Source of the DNA: an uncultured Acidimicrobiaceae bacterium
GTDB taxonomy: Bacteria > Actinomycetota > Acidimicrobiia > Acidimicrobiales > Bog-793
Assembly (NCBI GenBank): GCA_903845085.1
Contig: CAIMWD010000005.1
Span: 1-40,476, forward strand
Direction: 5' to 3'
DNA length: 40,476 nucleotides
A model generated the notes under the pieces. That model made no database searches. It had not been told where the DNA came from and worked only from the letters and a program-made list of their open reading frames with translations. The position numbers were made by a program, and so were the translations under genes. Positions 1-9,579 of the stretch are shown one piece after another (position 1 is the stretch's first letter; the number at the start of each line of letters is the position of its first letter).

Positions 1-310
1 CGGCTCAGGCTTGGGGCTCATCGTCCACCAGCCTTCGCAGATCTTCGAGAAGAATCCGTATGGGATCGACTTCCCTGTGGCGAGGGAGCAATACCGCTCC
101 GCGAGATCGTTTCGATAATGCCCACCTCACTCCCAGTGAGCCTGGAGATCCCCTGCCGCCGCTTGCAGTCGCTCCCGCTCCTTGATCAGGCGCGCGAGCA
201 CCTCCGTCTTGCACGTGAGTTTCTAACCCCCTTTGAGGACCGCTGGTCTATTTAGGTTGCACGACCGGCAGCTACTCGAATGCATTTAAACGGGCCGTGA
301 ACGTCCTGGT

Positions 311-1188
311 TCACAGTGACCCTTGTCGCATCAGTTCAGCTCGTTCGAACAGTTGGTCAGCGAGTGTCACCTTCCGGTAGGCCCATCGAGCCAGAAATGC
401 CGGAGCGGTAGGCGTGCTCAAGTCCTTGAGGCGACGGAAGAACAGAGCGTCGGCCCACAACCGCTGATCTTTTCTCTCGATTCGCCTGCCGGCTGCGATG
501 TGCTGTGGAGTGCGTATCGATCCTCCTACACAAAGCCGATGAGCTCATAATCATGAAATCGCAAAAAGTTGACAATTTCATCAAATGGTGGCTGACCAAG
601 ATAGGTCGCGGCGAACTCGACGTCGCAGTGCAACACTGCCGTTCGGCCAAGCACGTCGACTGCATTCTCAAGAATGAGAGGTTCCGCACCCTGTAGGTCG
701 AGTTTTCGCAGGTCCACCGGAGCATCATCGAGAACGTCGTCCAGCCGGTAGGTAACTAGGCCGAACTCGCTCGTCGTATAGGGGTCGACCAGCGAGTGAT
801 GCCTCTCGGTCAGGCCACGATTGAGCAGGAAGAGCGAACTTGCGGCATCCACATCATTGAGATGAGGTCGACGGGTTGCGCCATCGCCGATCGCATAAGG
901 CAAAAGTGTCAACTCGCCCTGATGCCGTTCAGTGACGCCACACTCGATGAGCATTTATTCGAGGGGATCGAAGCCCTCGAGATCGATCGGCGTGAGCGCA
1001 ACGAGTGGAGGGTAGTCATCGGTGCCCTCTTCGAGCGACTGTGCCCCTACATCAGTTACACATGGACGACGACCGAGCAGTGAGATAGTTGCTTCGAGCG
1101 ACGGTGACTCATCAGGTTCGCGTCTGTGGTGAGGACTTGTGCATTCGTCGCTCGATTGAACCGTGAGAAAGAACTCCACAATTGTCAA
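311..1188 (-). pseudogene. Degenerate FkbM-family methyltransferase (in-frame stop plus frameshift)
   Basis: ORFs 955..1188 and 526..954 are in the same frame, separated only by TAA at 955-957; the joined peptide reads VTDVGAQ...DLEGFDPLE*MLIECGV...LRKLDLQGAEPLIL...HCDVEFAATYLGQPPFDEIVNFLRFHDYELIGFV. Another frame continues GGSIRTPQHIAAGRRIERKDQRLWADALFFRRLKDL...RQGSL to a stop at 311-313, a typical FkbM C-terminus. Confidence 0.7.
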
Positions 1189-1357
1189 TCCCGGGGTGAG
1201 GCGTTCGATCCAACGGGCGTGGCCCTTAGCTTCGCACCGTCGATTGAGGAGTGCTATTTAGACCATGTCGATTAGTTCACTTCGAGCCCCAATTGACGCA
1301 TCGTTGACCATACGCATTAGTGCGTCGTTATCGCAGGGGCACGGTTTTTGATTCTTG

Positions 1358-3949
1358 CTAAGTTTCGAGCTCAGTGTCGACGAGGAACTCCCCCTCGACT
1401 CCAGCAGTGAGCTCCAGCCCCTCGATAGTGCCCGCATCGGTTAGGTCGCTCCGCGCAAGATCGATACGTGCGAGCCGTTCTGGAGTGGTAACGACACCAA
1501 CTCGTGCGACGCTGGCTCGCATGGAGAGCTTTGCGTTTGTCTTTGCGCGACGCACCTCGCTGAGCACCTGTGCCACATCGTCGAGTAGCTGTGCGTCGCC
1601 AGATCCGGCCCCACATTCGCTGACCTCTGGCCACTTGGAACGGTGTATTGACCCCTCATGCCACCATGACCAGACCTCCTCTGTTGCGAAGGGAAGAAAT
1701 GGGGCAAAGAGCCGCAGGAGAACCGAGAGGGAGAGGCCCAACGCGTATCGGGCGCTTGGCGAGCCACCATCATCGCGATAGGCGCGGTTTTTGACGAGTT
1801 CAAGGTAGTCATCGCAGAAACGCCAAAAGAACTGCTCGGTGAGTTCCAGCGCCCGTGCGTGTTCGTAGCGATCCATCGCCTCGGTTGCCTCGACGATGAG
1901 GATACGAAGTTGAGCGAGCATCGATGCATCGAGTGGGTTCAGGTCCGCACACTCTGCGGGTGCGGTACCGCCGGTCTGTGCCAGCACAAACTTTGAGGCA
2001 TTAAGAATCTTGATCGCAAGACGACGACCGATCTGCATCTGACGGTCGTCAAATATGGTGTCTGCGCCAAGTCGGGCTGAGCTCGCCCAATAGCGGACCC
2101 CATCTGTTCCCTTGGCGTTTAGTAACTCTGTAGGTACGACGACGTTGCCTGCAGATTTAGACATCTTCTTTCGATCAGGATCAAGGATCCATCCCGAGAT
2201 GGCCGCATTTCGCCATGGAACTGATCCATGCAGCGCTTCGGAGCGCACGACGGTTGTGAACAGCCACGTGCGAATGATCTCGTGCGCCTGCGGACGGAGG
2301 TCCATTGGAAAGATACGTGCGTAGAGATCGTCGTCATCCCCCCACTTTCCAGCGATTTGGGGTGTGAGTGAGGAGGTGGCCCATGTGTCCATGACGTCGG
2401 GATCTGCAGTGAACCCTCCAGGGAGGTCACGCTGGTCGGGCCGAAAACCCTCCGGCACATCGACGGAGGGATCGATGGGTAGGTCGCCCTCGGCGGGGAG
2501 CAGGGGGTGAACATCATCGATGCGCCCCTCCGCGTCGATCGCGTACCAGACGGGAAAGGGAACGCCAAAGAATCGTTGACGCGAGATATTCCAATCGCCA
2601 TTGAGTCCCTCCACCCACGACTCGTATCGCGCTCTCATGAAGTCTGGGTGCCACACGAGCTCTCGCCCACGTGCGATCAGCTGCTCAGTGAGGTCCATGG
2701 TACGGACATACCACTGGCGCGATGAGACGATTTCGAGGGGTCGGTCTCCCTTCTCGAAGTACTTCACCGCATGGGTGATCTGGCGTGGCTCGCCAATCAG
2801 GTCACCACTCTCACGAAGCTGTTCGACGATCTTTACCTTCGCCTGCTTCGTTGTCTTTCCTACTAGCTCGTCGTAGTTGCGTTGAGCGGACGCAACATCT
2901 GCGCTGGGAAAGTCGAGTGATCCAAAGACGACAGGTTCTATGCGACCATTCCGTCCCACGATGGTGCGCGTGGGGAGCGAGAGTTCGCGCCACCAGGTGA
3001 CATCGGTGAGGTCACCAAAGGTGCACACCATCGCGATGCCCGATCCCTTATCCGGCTCAGCGAGGGGGTGGGGGTAGACCATGACCTCGACCCCATAGAG
3101 GGGGGTGGTGACGGTCGTGCCAAAGAGGGGTTGGTATCGCTCATCGTCGGGGTGCGCTACCAGCGCTACACAGGCGGCGAGGAGCTCTGGTCGAGTGGTC
3201 TCAATGATGACGGGTGGGTTCCCATCTCGATGAAAGGTCAGCTGGTGGTACGCGCCGGTAGTCTCGCGATCCTCCAGCTCTGCCTGGGCGACGCTTGATT
3301 GAAAATCAATGTCCCAGAGAGTGGGTGCCTCGTGACGGTAGGCCTGGTCGGCAGCGAGCATCCGGAGAAATCCACGCTGTGAGATGCGCTGCGCTGGAGC
3401 GCTGATCGTGGTGTAGTGCTGTGCCCAATCTACGGAGAGCCCCAGCTGACGAAAGAGCGTTTCGTAAGCTCGTTCATCCTCTTTCGTAAGCAGGTGGCAG
3501 AGCTCCACAAAATTGGGGCGCGAGACCGCGATGGGAGGGTCATGGGGAGTTGCGGGCGCAGCGAACGCAGGGTCGTAGGGGATCGACGGATCGCACCGAA
3601 CGCCATAGTGGTTCTGTACCCGTCGCTCGGTGGGTAGGCCATTGTCATCCCAGCCAATGGGATAGAAGACCTCTTTGCCCCTCATCCGTTGGTAGCGAGC
3701 GATCACGTCGGTCTGGGTATAGCTAAAGACGTGTCCGACATGGAGCGATCCGCTGACCGTGGGGGGAGGTGTGTCGATTGAGTACACCTCCTCACGGCTG
3801 CGTGAACGATCGAAGCGGTAGGTACCGTGCTCCTCCCAGGTTTGGGACCAATGCTGTTCAATCCCATCGATGCTGGGCCGGTCAGGAACACCGCGGCCAG
3901 GTGCGTCCGGGTGGCTCTCGTTTATGGGGGAAAGATCCGTGTTACTCAT
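1358..3949 (-). CDS. valS: Valyl-tRNA synthetase
   Basis: 863 aa; PPPTVSGSLHVGHVFSYTQTD (HIGH-like) and RKKMSKSAGNVV (KMSKS) motifs. Confidence 0.97.
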   Translation of the reverse strand: MSNTDLSPINESHPDAPGRGVPDRPSIDGIEQHWSQTWEEHGTYRFDRSRSREEVYSIDTPPPTVSGSLHVGHVFSYTQTDVIARYQRMRGKEVFYPIGWDDNGLPTERRVQNHYGVRCDPSIPYDPAFAAPATPHDPPIAVSRPNFVELCHLLTKEDERAYETLFRQLGLSVDWAQHYTTISAPAQRISQRGFLRMLAADQAYRHEAPTLWDIDFQSSVAQAELEDRETTGAYHQLTFHRDGNPPVIIETTRPELLAACVALVAHPDDERYQPLFGTTVTTPLYGVEVMVYPHPLAEPDKGSGIAMVCTFGDLTDVTWWRELSLPTRTIVGRNGRIEPVVFGSLDFPSADVASAQRNYDELVGKTTKQAKVKIVEQLRESGDLIGEPRQITHAVKYFEKGDRPLEIVSSRQWYVRTMDLTEQLIARGRELVWHPDFMRARYESWVEGLNGDWNISRQRFFGVPFPVWYAIDAEGRIDDVHPLLPAEGDLPIDPSVDVPEGFRPDQRDLPGGFTADPDVMDTWATSSLTPQIAGKWGDDDDLYARIFPMDLRPQAHEIIRTWLFTTVVRSEALHGSVPWRNAAISGWILDPDRKKMSKSAGNVVVPTELLNAKGTDGVRYWASSARLGADTIFDDRQMQIGRRLAIKILNASKFVLAQTGGTAPAECADLNPLDASMLAQLRILIVEATEAMDRYEHARALELTEQFFWRFCDDYLELVKNRAYRDDGGSPSARYALGLSLSVLLRLFAPFLPFATEEVWSWWHEGSIHRSKWPEVSECGAGSGDAQLLDDVAQVLSEVRRAKTNAKLSMRASVARVGVVTTPERLARIDLARSDLTDAGTIEGLELTAGVEGEFLVDTELET

Positions 3950-3953
3950 CGGC

Positions 3954-3968
3954 CTAGTACGGTACTAG
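3954..3968. promoter_or_regulatory. Palindrome CTAGTAC-G-GTACTAG in the 20-bp valS/cysS divergent gap; candidate shared bidirectional -10 element
   Basis: Perfect 7-bp inverted repeat with 1-bp centre; contains TACGGT (+) and TACCGT (-), both TANNNT, placed 6 nt (cysS) and 9 nt (valS) from the start codons. Confidence 0.5.
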
Positions 3969-3969
3969 C

Positions 3970-5325
3970 GTGCTGCAGCTCTTCGATACCGCGACACAAA
4001 AGATCACGCCGCTGACCATGCGAGACCCGGGAATAGTGGGCCTTTATGTCTGCGGACCGACCGTCTATGGACCGGCCCATGTCGGCCACGGTCGCGCACT
4101 CCTTACCTACGACATCTTGCGGCGCTTCCTCGAATACACCGGACTCGCGGTCCGACATGTCTCTAACATCACCGATATAGATGACAAGATCATCAATCTT
4201 GCCCGTGCGGAGAACCGCCCCTTTTTGGCGGTGGCGCAGGAGTGGGAGGCACGTTGGTGGGCGACGATGGACAAGATGGGGGTTTTGCGACCCACTGCGA
4301 CACCGCATGCGACCGCATATGTGACAGAGATGATCGATCTCATCGCCTCGCTTATCGACCGAGACTTCGCCTACGCGACCGATGACGGTGTCTATCTGCG
4401 AGCAGGTCGAGTGCCTCACTATGGACTTTTGTCGCATCAATCGATCGAGGATCGACGGGCGGGCGCACGCGTGGAGCTCGGGGAGCACAAGGAAGACCCC
4501 ATCGATTTTGTGCTCTGGAAGATCGCAAAGCCGGGAGAGCCAACGTGGCCGTCGCCGTGGGGCGAGGGCCGACCCGGTTGGCACACCGAGTGTGTCGTCA
4601 TGTCCCTTGCGCTGCTCGGCGAGGGCTTCGATCTCCACGGAGGCGGACAGGATCTCATCTTTCCGCACCACGACAATGAACGAGCACAGGCAACGGCCAA
4701 CGGCCAGCACTTTGCCCGACACTGGATGCACAATGGCCTCGTGACGGTTGCTGGTGAGAAGATGTCGAAGTCGTTGAATAATTTTACGACACTGGATGAG
4801 CTTTTAGAGCACTGCGATCCTCGAAGTTATCGGTTGCTCGTTGCGCGAGCGCACTATCGGTCACCGCTTGAGGTCAATGCAACAACGATCGAATCGGCGG
4901 CGAGTTCGTTAGCACGGATCGACGCGCTCGTTCGCCGGCTTGGCGAGATCGTTCCCCTTGCACCAAGCGAGGAGGCCGACGGACTTCGGCAGCGATTTGT
5001 CACCGCGATGGAGAATGATCTTGACTCCCCGTCAGCGGTTGCAGAGATCTTCGAGGCAGTTCGCCGTGCGAATTCACTCTCGGACCTCGGCGACCTGGCG
5101 GCGGCTCGGGCGCTCACCGATATGGTCCAAGAGCTGCTTGGTGCCCTGGGTATCGAAGTGCATGGCAGCGAGGTAGTCGACAGCGATGTTGCTGACCTAG
5201 TGGCCCGACGAGACCTCGCGCGACTGGATCGTGACTTTGCCGCGTCGGATCTGCTTCGAGCGGAGCTCGAGGCGCTGGGATGGGTTGTTGAGGACACGCC
5301 GGCCGGTACACGGGTGCATCGCTAA
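3970..5325 (+). CDS. cysS: Cysteinyl-tRNA synthetase
   Basis: 451 aa; YVCGPTVYGPAHVGHGRALLTYD, GWHTECVVMS, HGGGQDLIFPHHDNERAQ, EKMSKSLNN motifs; GTG start. Confidence 0.97.
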   Translation: MLQLFDTATQKITPLTMRDPGIVGLYVCGPTVYGPAHVGHGRALLTYDILRRFLEYTGLAVRHVSNITDIDDKIINLARAENRPFLAVAQEWEARWWATMDKMGVLRPTATPHATAYVTEMIDLIASLIDRDFAYATDDGVYLRAGRVPHYGLLSHQSIEDRRAGARVELGEHKEDPIDFVLWKIAKPGEPTWPSPWGEGRPGWHTECVVMSLALLGEGFDLHGGGQDLIFPHHDNERAQATANGQHFARHWMHNGLVTVAGEKMSKSLNNFTTLDELLEHCDPRSYRLLVARAHYRSPLEVNATTIESAASSLARIDALVRRLGEIVPLAPSEEADGLRQRFVTAMENDLDSPSAVAEIFEAVRRANSLSDLGDLAAARALTDMVQELLGALGIEVHGSEVVDSDVADLVARRDLARLDRDFAASDLLRAELEALGWVVEDTPAGTRVHR

Positions 5326-5502
5326 CCCCTCTTTCACAACTCTGCGTGGGATCTTCACCACGACACGTTCCCTCTGCCTACTTTTGCGCAGGGCTGTCGC
5401 AAAAAATCTTGCATTTTGGAGACCCAGGAGTACTTTCGGTAGGGAGTGTGCTGATGCCGTGCGCTCATTAAGAAGGGCTCGAAGTAAAGGGGGGTCACCG
5501 AT

Positions 5503-5703
5503 ATGGAGACCGGCAAGGTGAAGTGGTTTAACGCAGAGAAGGGGTATGGCTTTATCTCGCAGGAGGGGGGTACCGACGTCTTCGTGCATCACAGCGCAAT
5601 ACAGATGGAGGGTTACCGATCACTCGAGGAGGGTCAGCCGGTGGAGTTTGAGGTGCAGGAGGGTCAAAAAGGCCTGCAGGCGGCCAACGTTCGCACCGTT
5701 TGA
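5503..5703 (+). CDS. csp: Cold shock protein
   Basis: 66 aa; [30 protein letters not shown] contains RNP1/RNP2 motifs. Confidence 0.96.
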   Translation: METGKVKWFNAEKGYGFISQEGGTDVFVHHSAIQMEGYRSLEEGQPVEFEVQEGQKGLQAANVRTV

Positions 5704-5789
5704 GGGTCGTGCTGCGCTCTGGAGCATGCGCACGACGGAGCACCTCGCGATAGAGGGGTGACCTTGCGTTCACTCCGGTTGCGCCCTAG

Positions 5790-6761
<972 letters not shown>

Positions 6762-6843
6762 CTGACGGCTGGCCAGCGGCTCTGGCGGTCTTCGTTCACC
6801 CGCCGGTCGCATGGCCTCACTGGGCTCCTAACATGGAACGGCG

Positions 6844-7521
6844 ATGAACCCAGCAATCGAGTTGCGTGACGTAGTGGTCTTTGCCGGTGGATTCCCCCTC
6901 CTCTCCGGAGTCACGCTCACTGTGGAACCGGGGGAGGTCATCCATCTTGCTGGCGCCAATGGTGCGGGCAAGACAAGTCTCCTGCGCACACTTGCTGGTC
7001 TTGCCCCAATTCGATCGGGTGTCGCTCGAGTACTTGGCTTTGACCTCAATCTGGAGCGCCAAAGTGTGCGGCAGGAGATCGGATTTATTGCGCACGAGAC
7101 CCTTCTCTATGAGGATTTAGACGCGAGAGAGAACCTGCGATTTTTTCTCCGTAACATTGACGATGCGACGGAAGTAAGCGCTCGCGCGATGCAGAGGGTG
7201 GGGTTGCTCGGTCGCTTGGCCCAGACGCCGATTGGCCAGCTCTCGACGGGTCAGCGCCGTCGTGCCGCACTTGCGCTCTTGGTGGCGCGTGCACCAGGCC
7301 TGTTGTTGCTCGACGAGCCACACGCCGGTCTTGACGCCGAGGGTCGAGCTCTGCTCGATGGCCTCGTGAGAGAGTTCGCCGCCGCTGGCGCCACGGTGCT
7401 CATCTCATCGCACGAGGAGGGCTACGTGACGCCGCTGATCGATCGCATCGTCACCATGGCCGGCGGCTGTGTTGTACCCTCCGCCTCCTTGGGATTCCTA
7501 GGTGGTACCGATGCTTCGTGA
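6844..7521 (+). CDS. ccmA: Heme exporter ABC transporter ATP-binding protein CcmA
   Basis: Walker A GANGAGKTS, signature LSTGQRRR, Walker B LLLLDEPHAGLD; first gene of the ccm operon. Confidence 0.9.
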   Translation: MNPAIELRDVVVFAGGFPLLSGVTLTVEPGEVIHLAGANGAGKTSLLRTLAGLAPIRSGVARVLGFDLNLERQSVRQEIGFIAHETLLYEDLDARENLRFFLRNIDDATEVSARAMQRVGLLGRLAQTPIGQLSTGQRRRAALALLVARAPGLLLLDEPHAGLDAEGRALLDGLVREFAAAGATVLISSHEEGYVTPLIDRIVTMAGGCVVPSASLGFLGGTDAS

Positions 7522-8179
7522 CGCGCTTGCTGTAGCGCGTAAGGATCTCAAGATCGAGTGGGCAACGCGAGTGACTGCGTTACAGGTCGTTCCCTTTGCC
7601 GTCGTCGTCCTCTTGCTCTTTGGATTTGCACTCGGGCCCGACCCCCAACGTCTCGAGCCAGCCGCACCGGGCGCATTTTGGCTCGCAGTTCTTCTCGCTG
7701 CGGTGTTGGGTATCACCCGGGCAATGTCAATCGAGAGCAGCGCAGGGGCGATCGACGGACTGCGACTTGCCGGCTTTGATTCCGCGGGAGTCTTCCTCGG
7801 AAAGCTGCTCGCCCTCGGCGGCGAACTTGTGTTTCTCGAGTTCATTCTCTCGGTGGTGACGGCGATCGTCTTTGGCGTGTCCCTCGCCGGGTACCTTTGG
7901 CTGGTTTCGGCGACGATCTACGCCACCCTCGGAATTGTTGCTGTTGGGCTGCTCTACGGTGCGCTTTTGGTGAGCTCTCGAGTCCGTGAGACACTATTGC
8001 CCTTGTTGTTCTTCCCCGTTATTGCCCCAGTACTTATTGCCGGCACCAAGGTCTGGCAGGCAGCTCTCTCGCACCATCCCTCCGGTGCATCGAGCTGGCT
8101 CGAGATGCTTGTGGTGTTTGGCGTGATCTATCTCGCAATCGGTACTGTCGCCTTTGGACCACTGCTGGAGGATGCATAG
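7511..8179 (+). CDS. ccmB: Heme exporter membrane protein CcmB
   Basis: Six-TM-like protein MLRDALAVARKDLKIEW...; overlaps ccmA by 11 bp and precedes ccmC. Confidence 0.87.
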   Translation: MLRDALAVARKDLKIEWATRVTALQVVPFAVVVLLLFGFALGPDPQRLEPAAPGAFWLAVLLAAVLGITRAMSIESSAGAIDGLRLAGFDSAGVFLGKLLALGGELVFLEFILSVVTAIVFGVSLAGYLWLVSATIYATLGIVAVGLLYGALLVSSRVRETLLPLLFFPVIAPVLIAGTKVWQAALSHHPSGASSWLEMLVVFGVIYLAIGTVAFGPLLEDA

Positions 8180-8921
8180 CGAGATGGAGAAATTCCACTA
8201 CTCCCGCGCCGACAAGGTGCAGCGTTTACTGGGTCTTGGTGCCATCGCGAGCTTGGCGGCCACGGTGTGGCTCGGCCTTGTCACCACGCCGCCCGACGAG
8301 TTCATGGGCAACCTTGTCCGTCTGATCTATATACATCCGCCACTGGCATGGGATGCCTTCATCGCCTACGGGATGAATTTTCTCGCGAGCCTTGCCTATC
8401 TGTGGCCACGCACTCGAGATCTGCGCTGGGACCAACTCGCTGGGGCGACTGCGGAGGTGGGCGTACTTTTCACCGGATTGCTCTTGGTTACTGGTTCACT
8501 TTGGGGTCGCCCCGCGTGGGGCACCTGGTGGACTTGGGATCCTTTGTTGACCACCACGGCGCTCCTGTTTGTCCTCTATCTCGGCTATCTCGCGTTACGG
8601 AGGGTCCCCGATGACCGCGAACTTCGCGCACGCCGCTCGGCGATCGCCGCGCTCGTCGCCTTCGTTGATGTTCCGGTCGTCTATTTCGCCGTGTTGTGGT
8701 GGAAGAGCCTTCATCAAGCACCCACGGTGTTAAATCCGACAACTAATAAGACCTATATCCATGGCTCGATGGCTTGGACACTCCTCTTGGGTTTTATTGC
8801 CTTCACGCTTACTTACGCGTGGATGGTGATGATCCGGTATCGCATCGGTGCCGGTGAGGAGCGTACGCATGAGGATGAGGTAAATGCCTCGTTGCTGGCA
8901 CGCCAGGGTGAGGGTCGATGA
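8172..8921 (+). CDS. ccmC: Cytochrome c maturation protein CcmC
   Basis: WWD motif WGTWWTWDPLLTTTALLF; multi-TM; start at 8172 or 8184. Confidence 0.9.
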   Translation: MHSEMEKFHYSRADKVQRLLGLGAIASLAATVWLGLVTTPPDEFMGNLVRLIYIHPPLAWDAFIAYGMNFLASLAYLWPRTRDLRWDQLAGATAEVGVLFTGLLLVTGSLWGRPAWGTWWTWDPLLTTTALLFVLYLGYLALRRVPDDRELRARRSAIAALVAFVDVPVVYFAVLWWKSLHQAPTVLNPTTNKTYIHGSMAWTLLLGFIAFTLTYAWMVMIRYRIGAGEERTHEDEVNASLLARQGEGR

Positions 8922-9028
8922 ACCACTACGTCCTGGTGGGCTATCTGGTGACCTTCATCGCCGTTGGGGTCCACGCGGCCTCGCTCATCTACCGACAGCG
9001 CCGACAGCGGCGCAAGGGTCGTTCATGA
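8918..9028 (+). CDS. ccmD: Small CcmD-like protein (36 aa), absent from the ORF track
   Basis: MNHYVLVGYLVTFIAVGVHAASLIYRQRRQRRKGRS: one TM plus basic tail; ATGA overlaps with ccmC stop and ccmE start; canonical position between ccmC and ccmE. Confidence 0.8.
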   Translation: MNHYVLVGYLVTFIAVGVHAASLIYRQRRQRRKGRS

Positions 9029-9573
9029 GCGAGATCGATCGATCCGCCGGTCCTTCCCCGGCGGCACCAACTTCGCCACAGAGCACCCCATCGGTGGCGG
9101 ACACCATGCACCAGCGAGCGGATACCCAGGTAGCCATCGCACGCCGCCAGACGCGACGGAGACTGCGTCTCGTTGGAGCGGTCATCTCCCTCGCCGTCGG
9201 GTTCCTCCTTTACAAGACGCTCTCGAACTCGATCACCTACTTCAAGACAGTGGATCAGGCGATCGCTGCTCGAAGCTCCCTTGGCGGAAGTACCTTCCAG
9301 CTCGAGGGACTTGTTGTAGCGCACACCATCTCGTACCCCAACAAGACAACCGTTGATTTTCTCATCGCCGGATCACGTCATCATCAGATTCAAGTGACCA
9401 ATTACGGAGAGCCCCCCGAACTCTTTCAGGCAGATGTCCCCGTCGTCATTCTCGGTCACTTTGTTGGGGGAGGGCTTCGTTTTACCTCCGACCAGATTCT
9501 GGTGAAACATTCGAATAGCTATATTGCCGCCCACCCCAACCGGGTGCGCGCGCCAAACGGCTCGGTGCATTGA
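9025..9573 (+). CDS. ccmE: Cytochrome c maturation heme chaperone CcmE
   Basis: N-terminal TM, FQLEGLVV...DQILVKHSNSY with HxxxY heme-attachment motif; ATG at 9025 in frame with ORF 8884..9573. Confidence 0.88.
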   Translation: MSEIDRSAGPSPAAPTSPQSTPSVADTMHQRADTQVAIARRQTRRRLRLVGAVISLAVGFLLYKTLSNSITYFKTVDQAIAARSSLGGSTFQLEGLVVAHTISYPNKTTVDFLIAGSRHHQIQVTNYGEPPELFQADVPVVILGHFVGGGLRFTSDQILVKHSNSYIAAHPNRVRAPNGSVH

Positions 9574-9579
9574 TGTGAT

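Noticed and set aside
1312-1325. ACGCA-TTAG-TGCGT hairpin as valS terminator
   Set aside because: Short stem without a following U-tract on the - strand; not strong enough to call.
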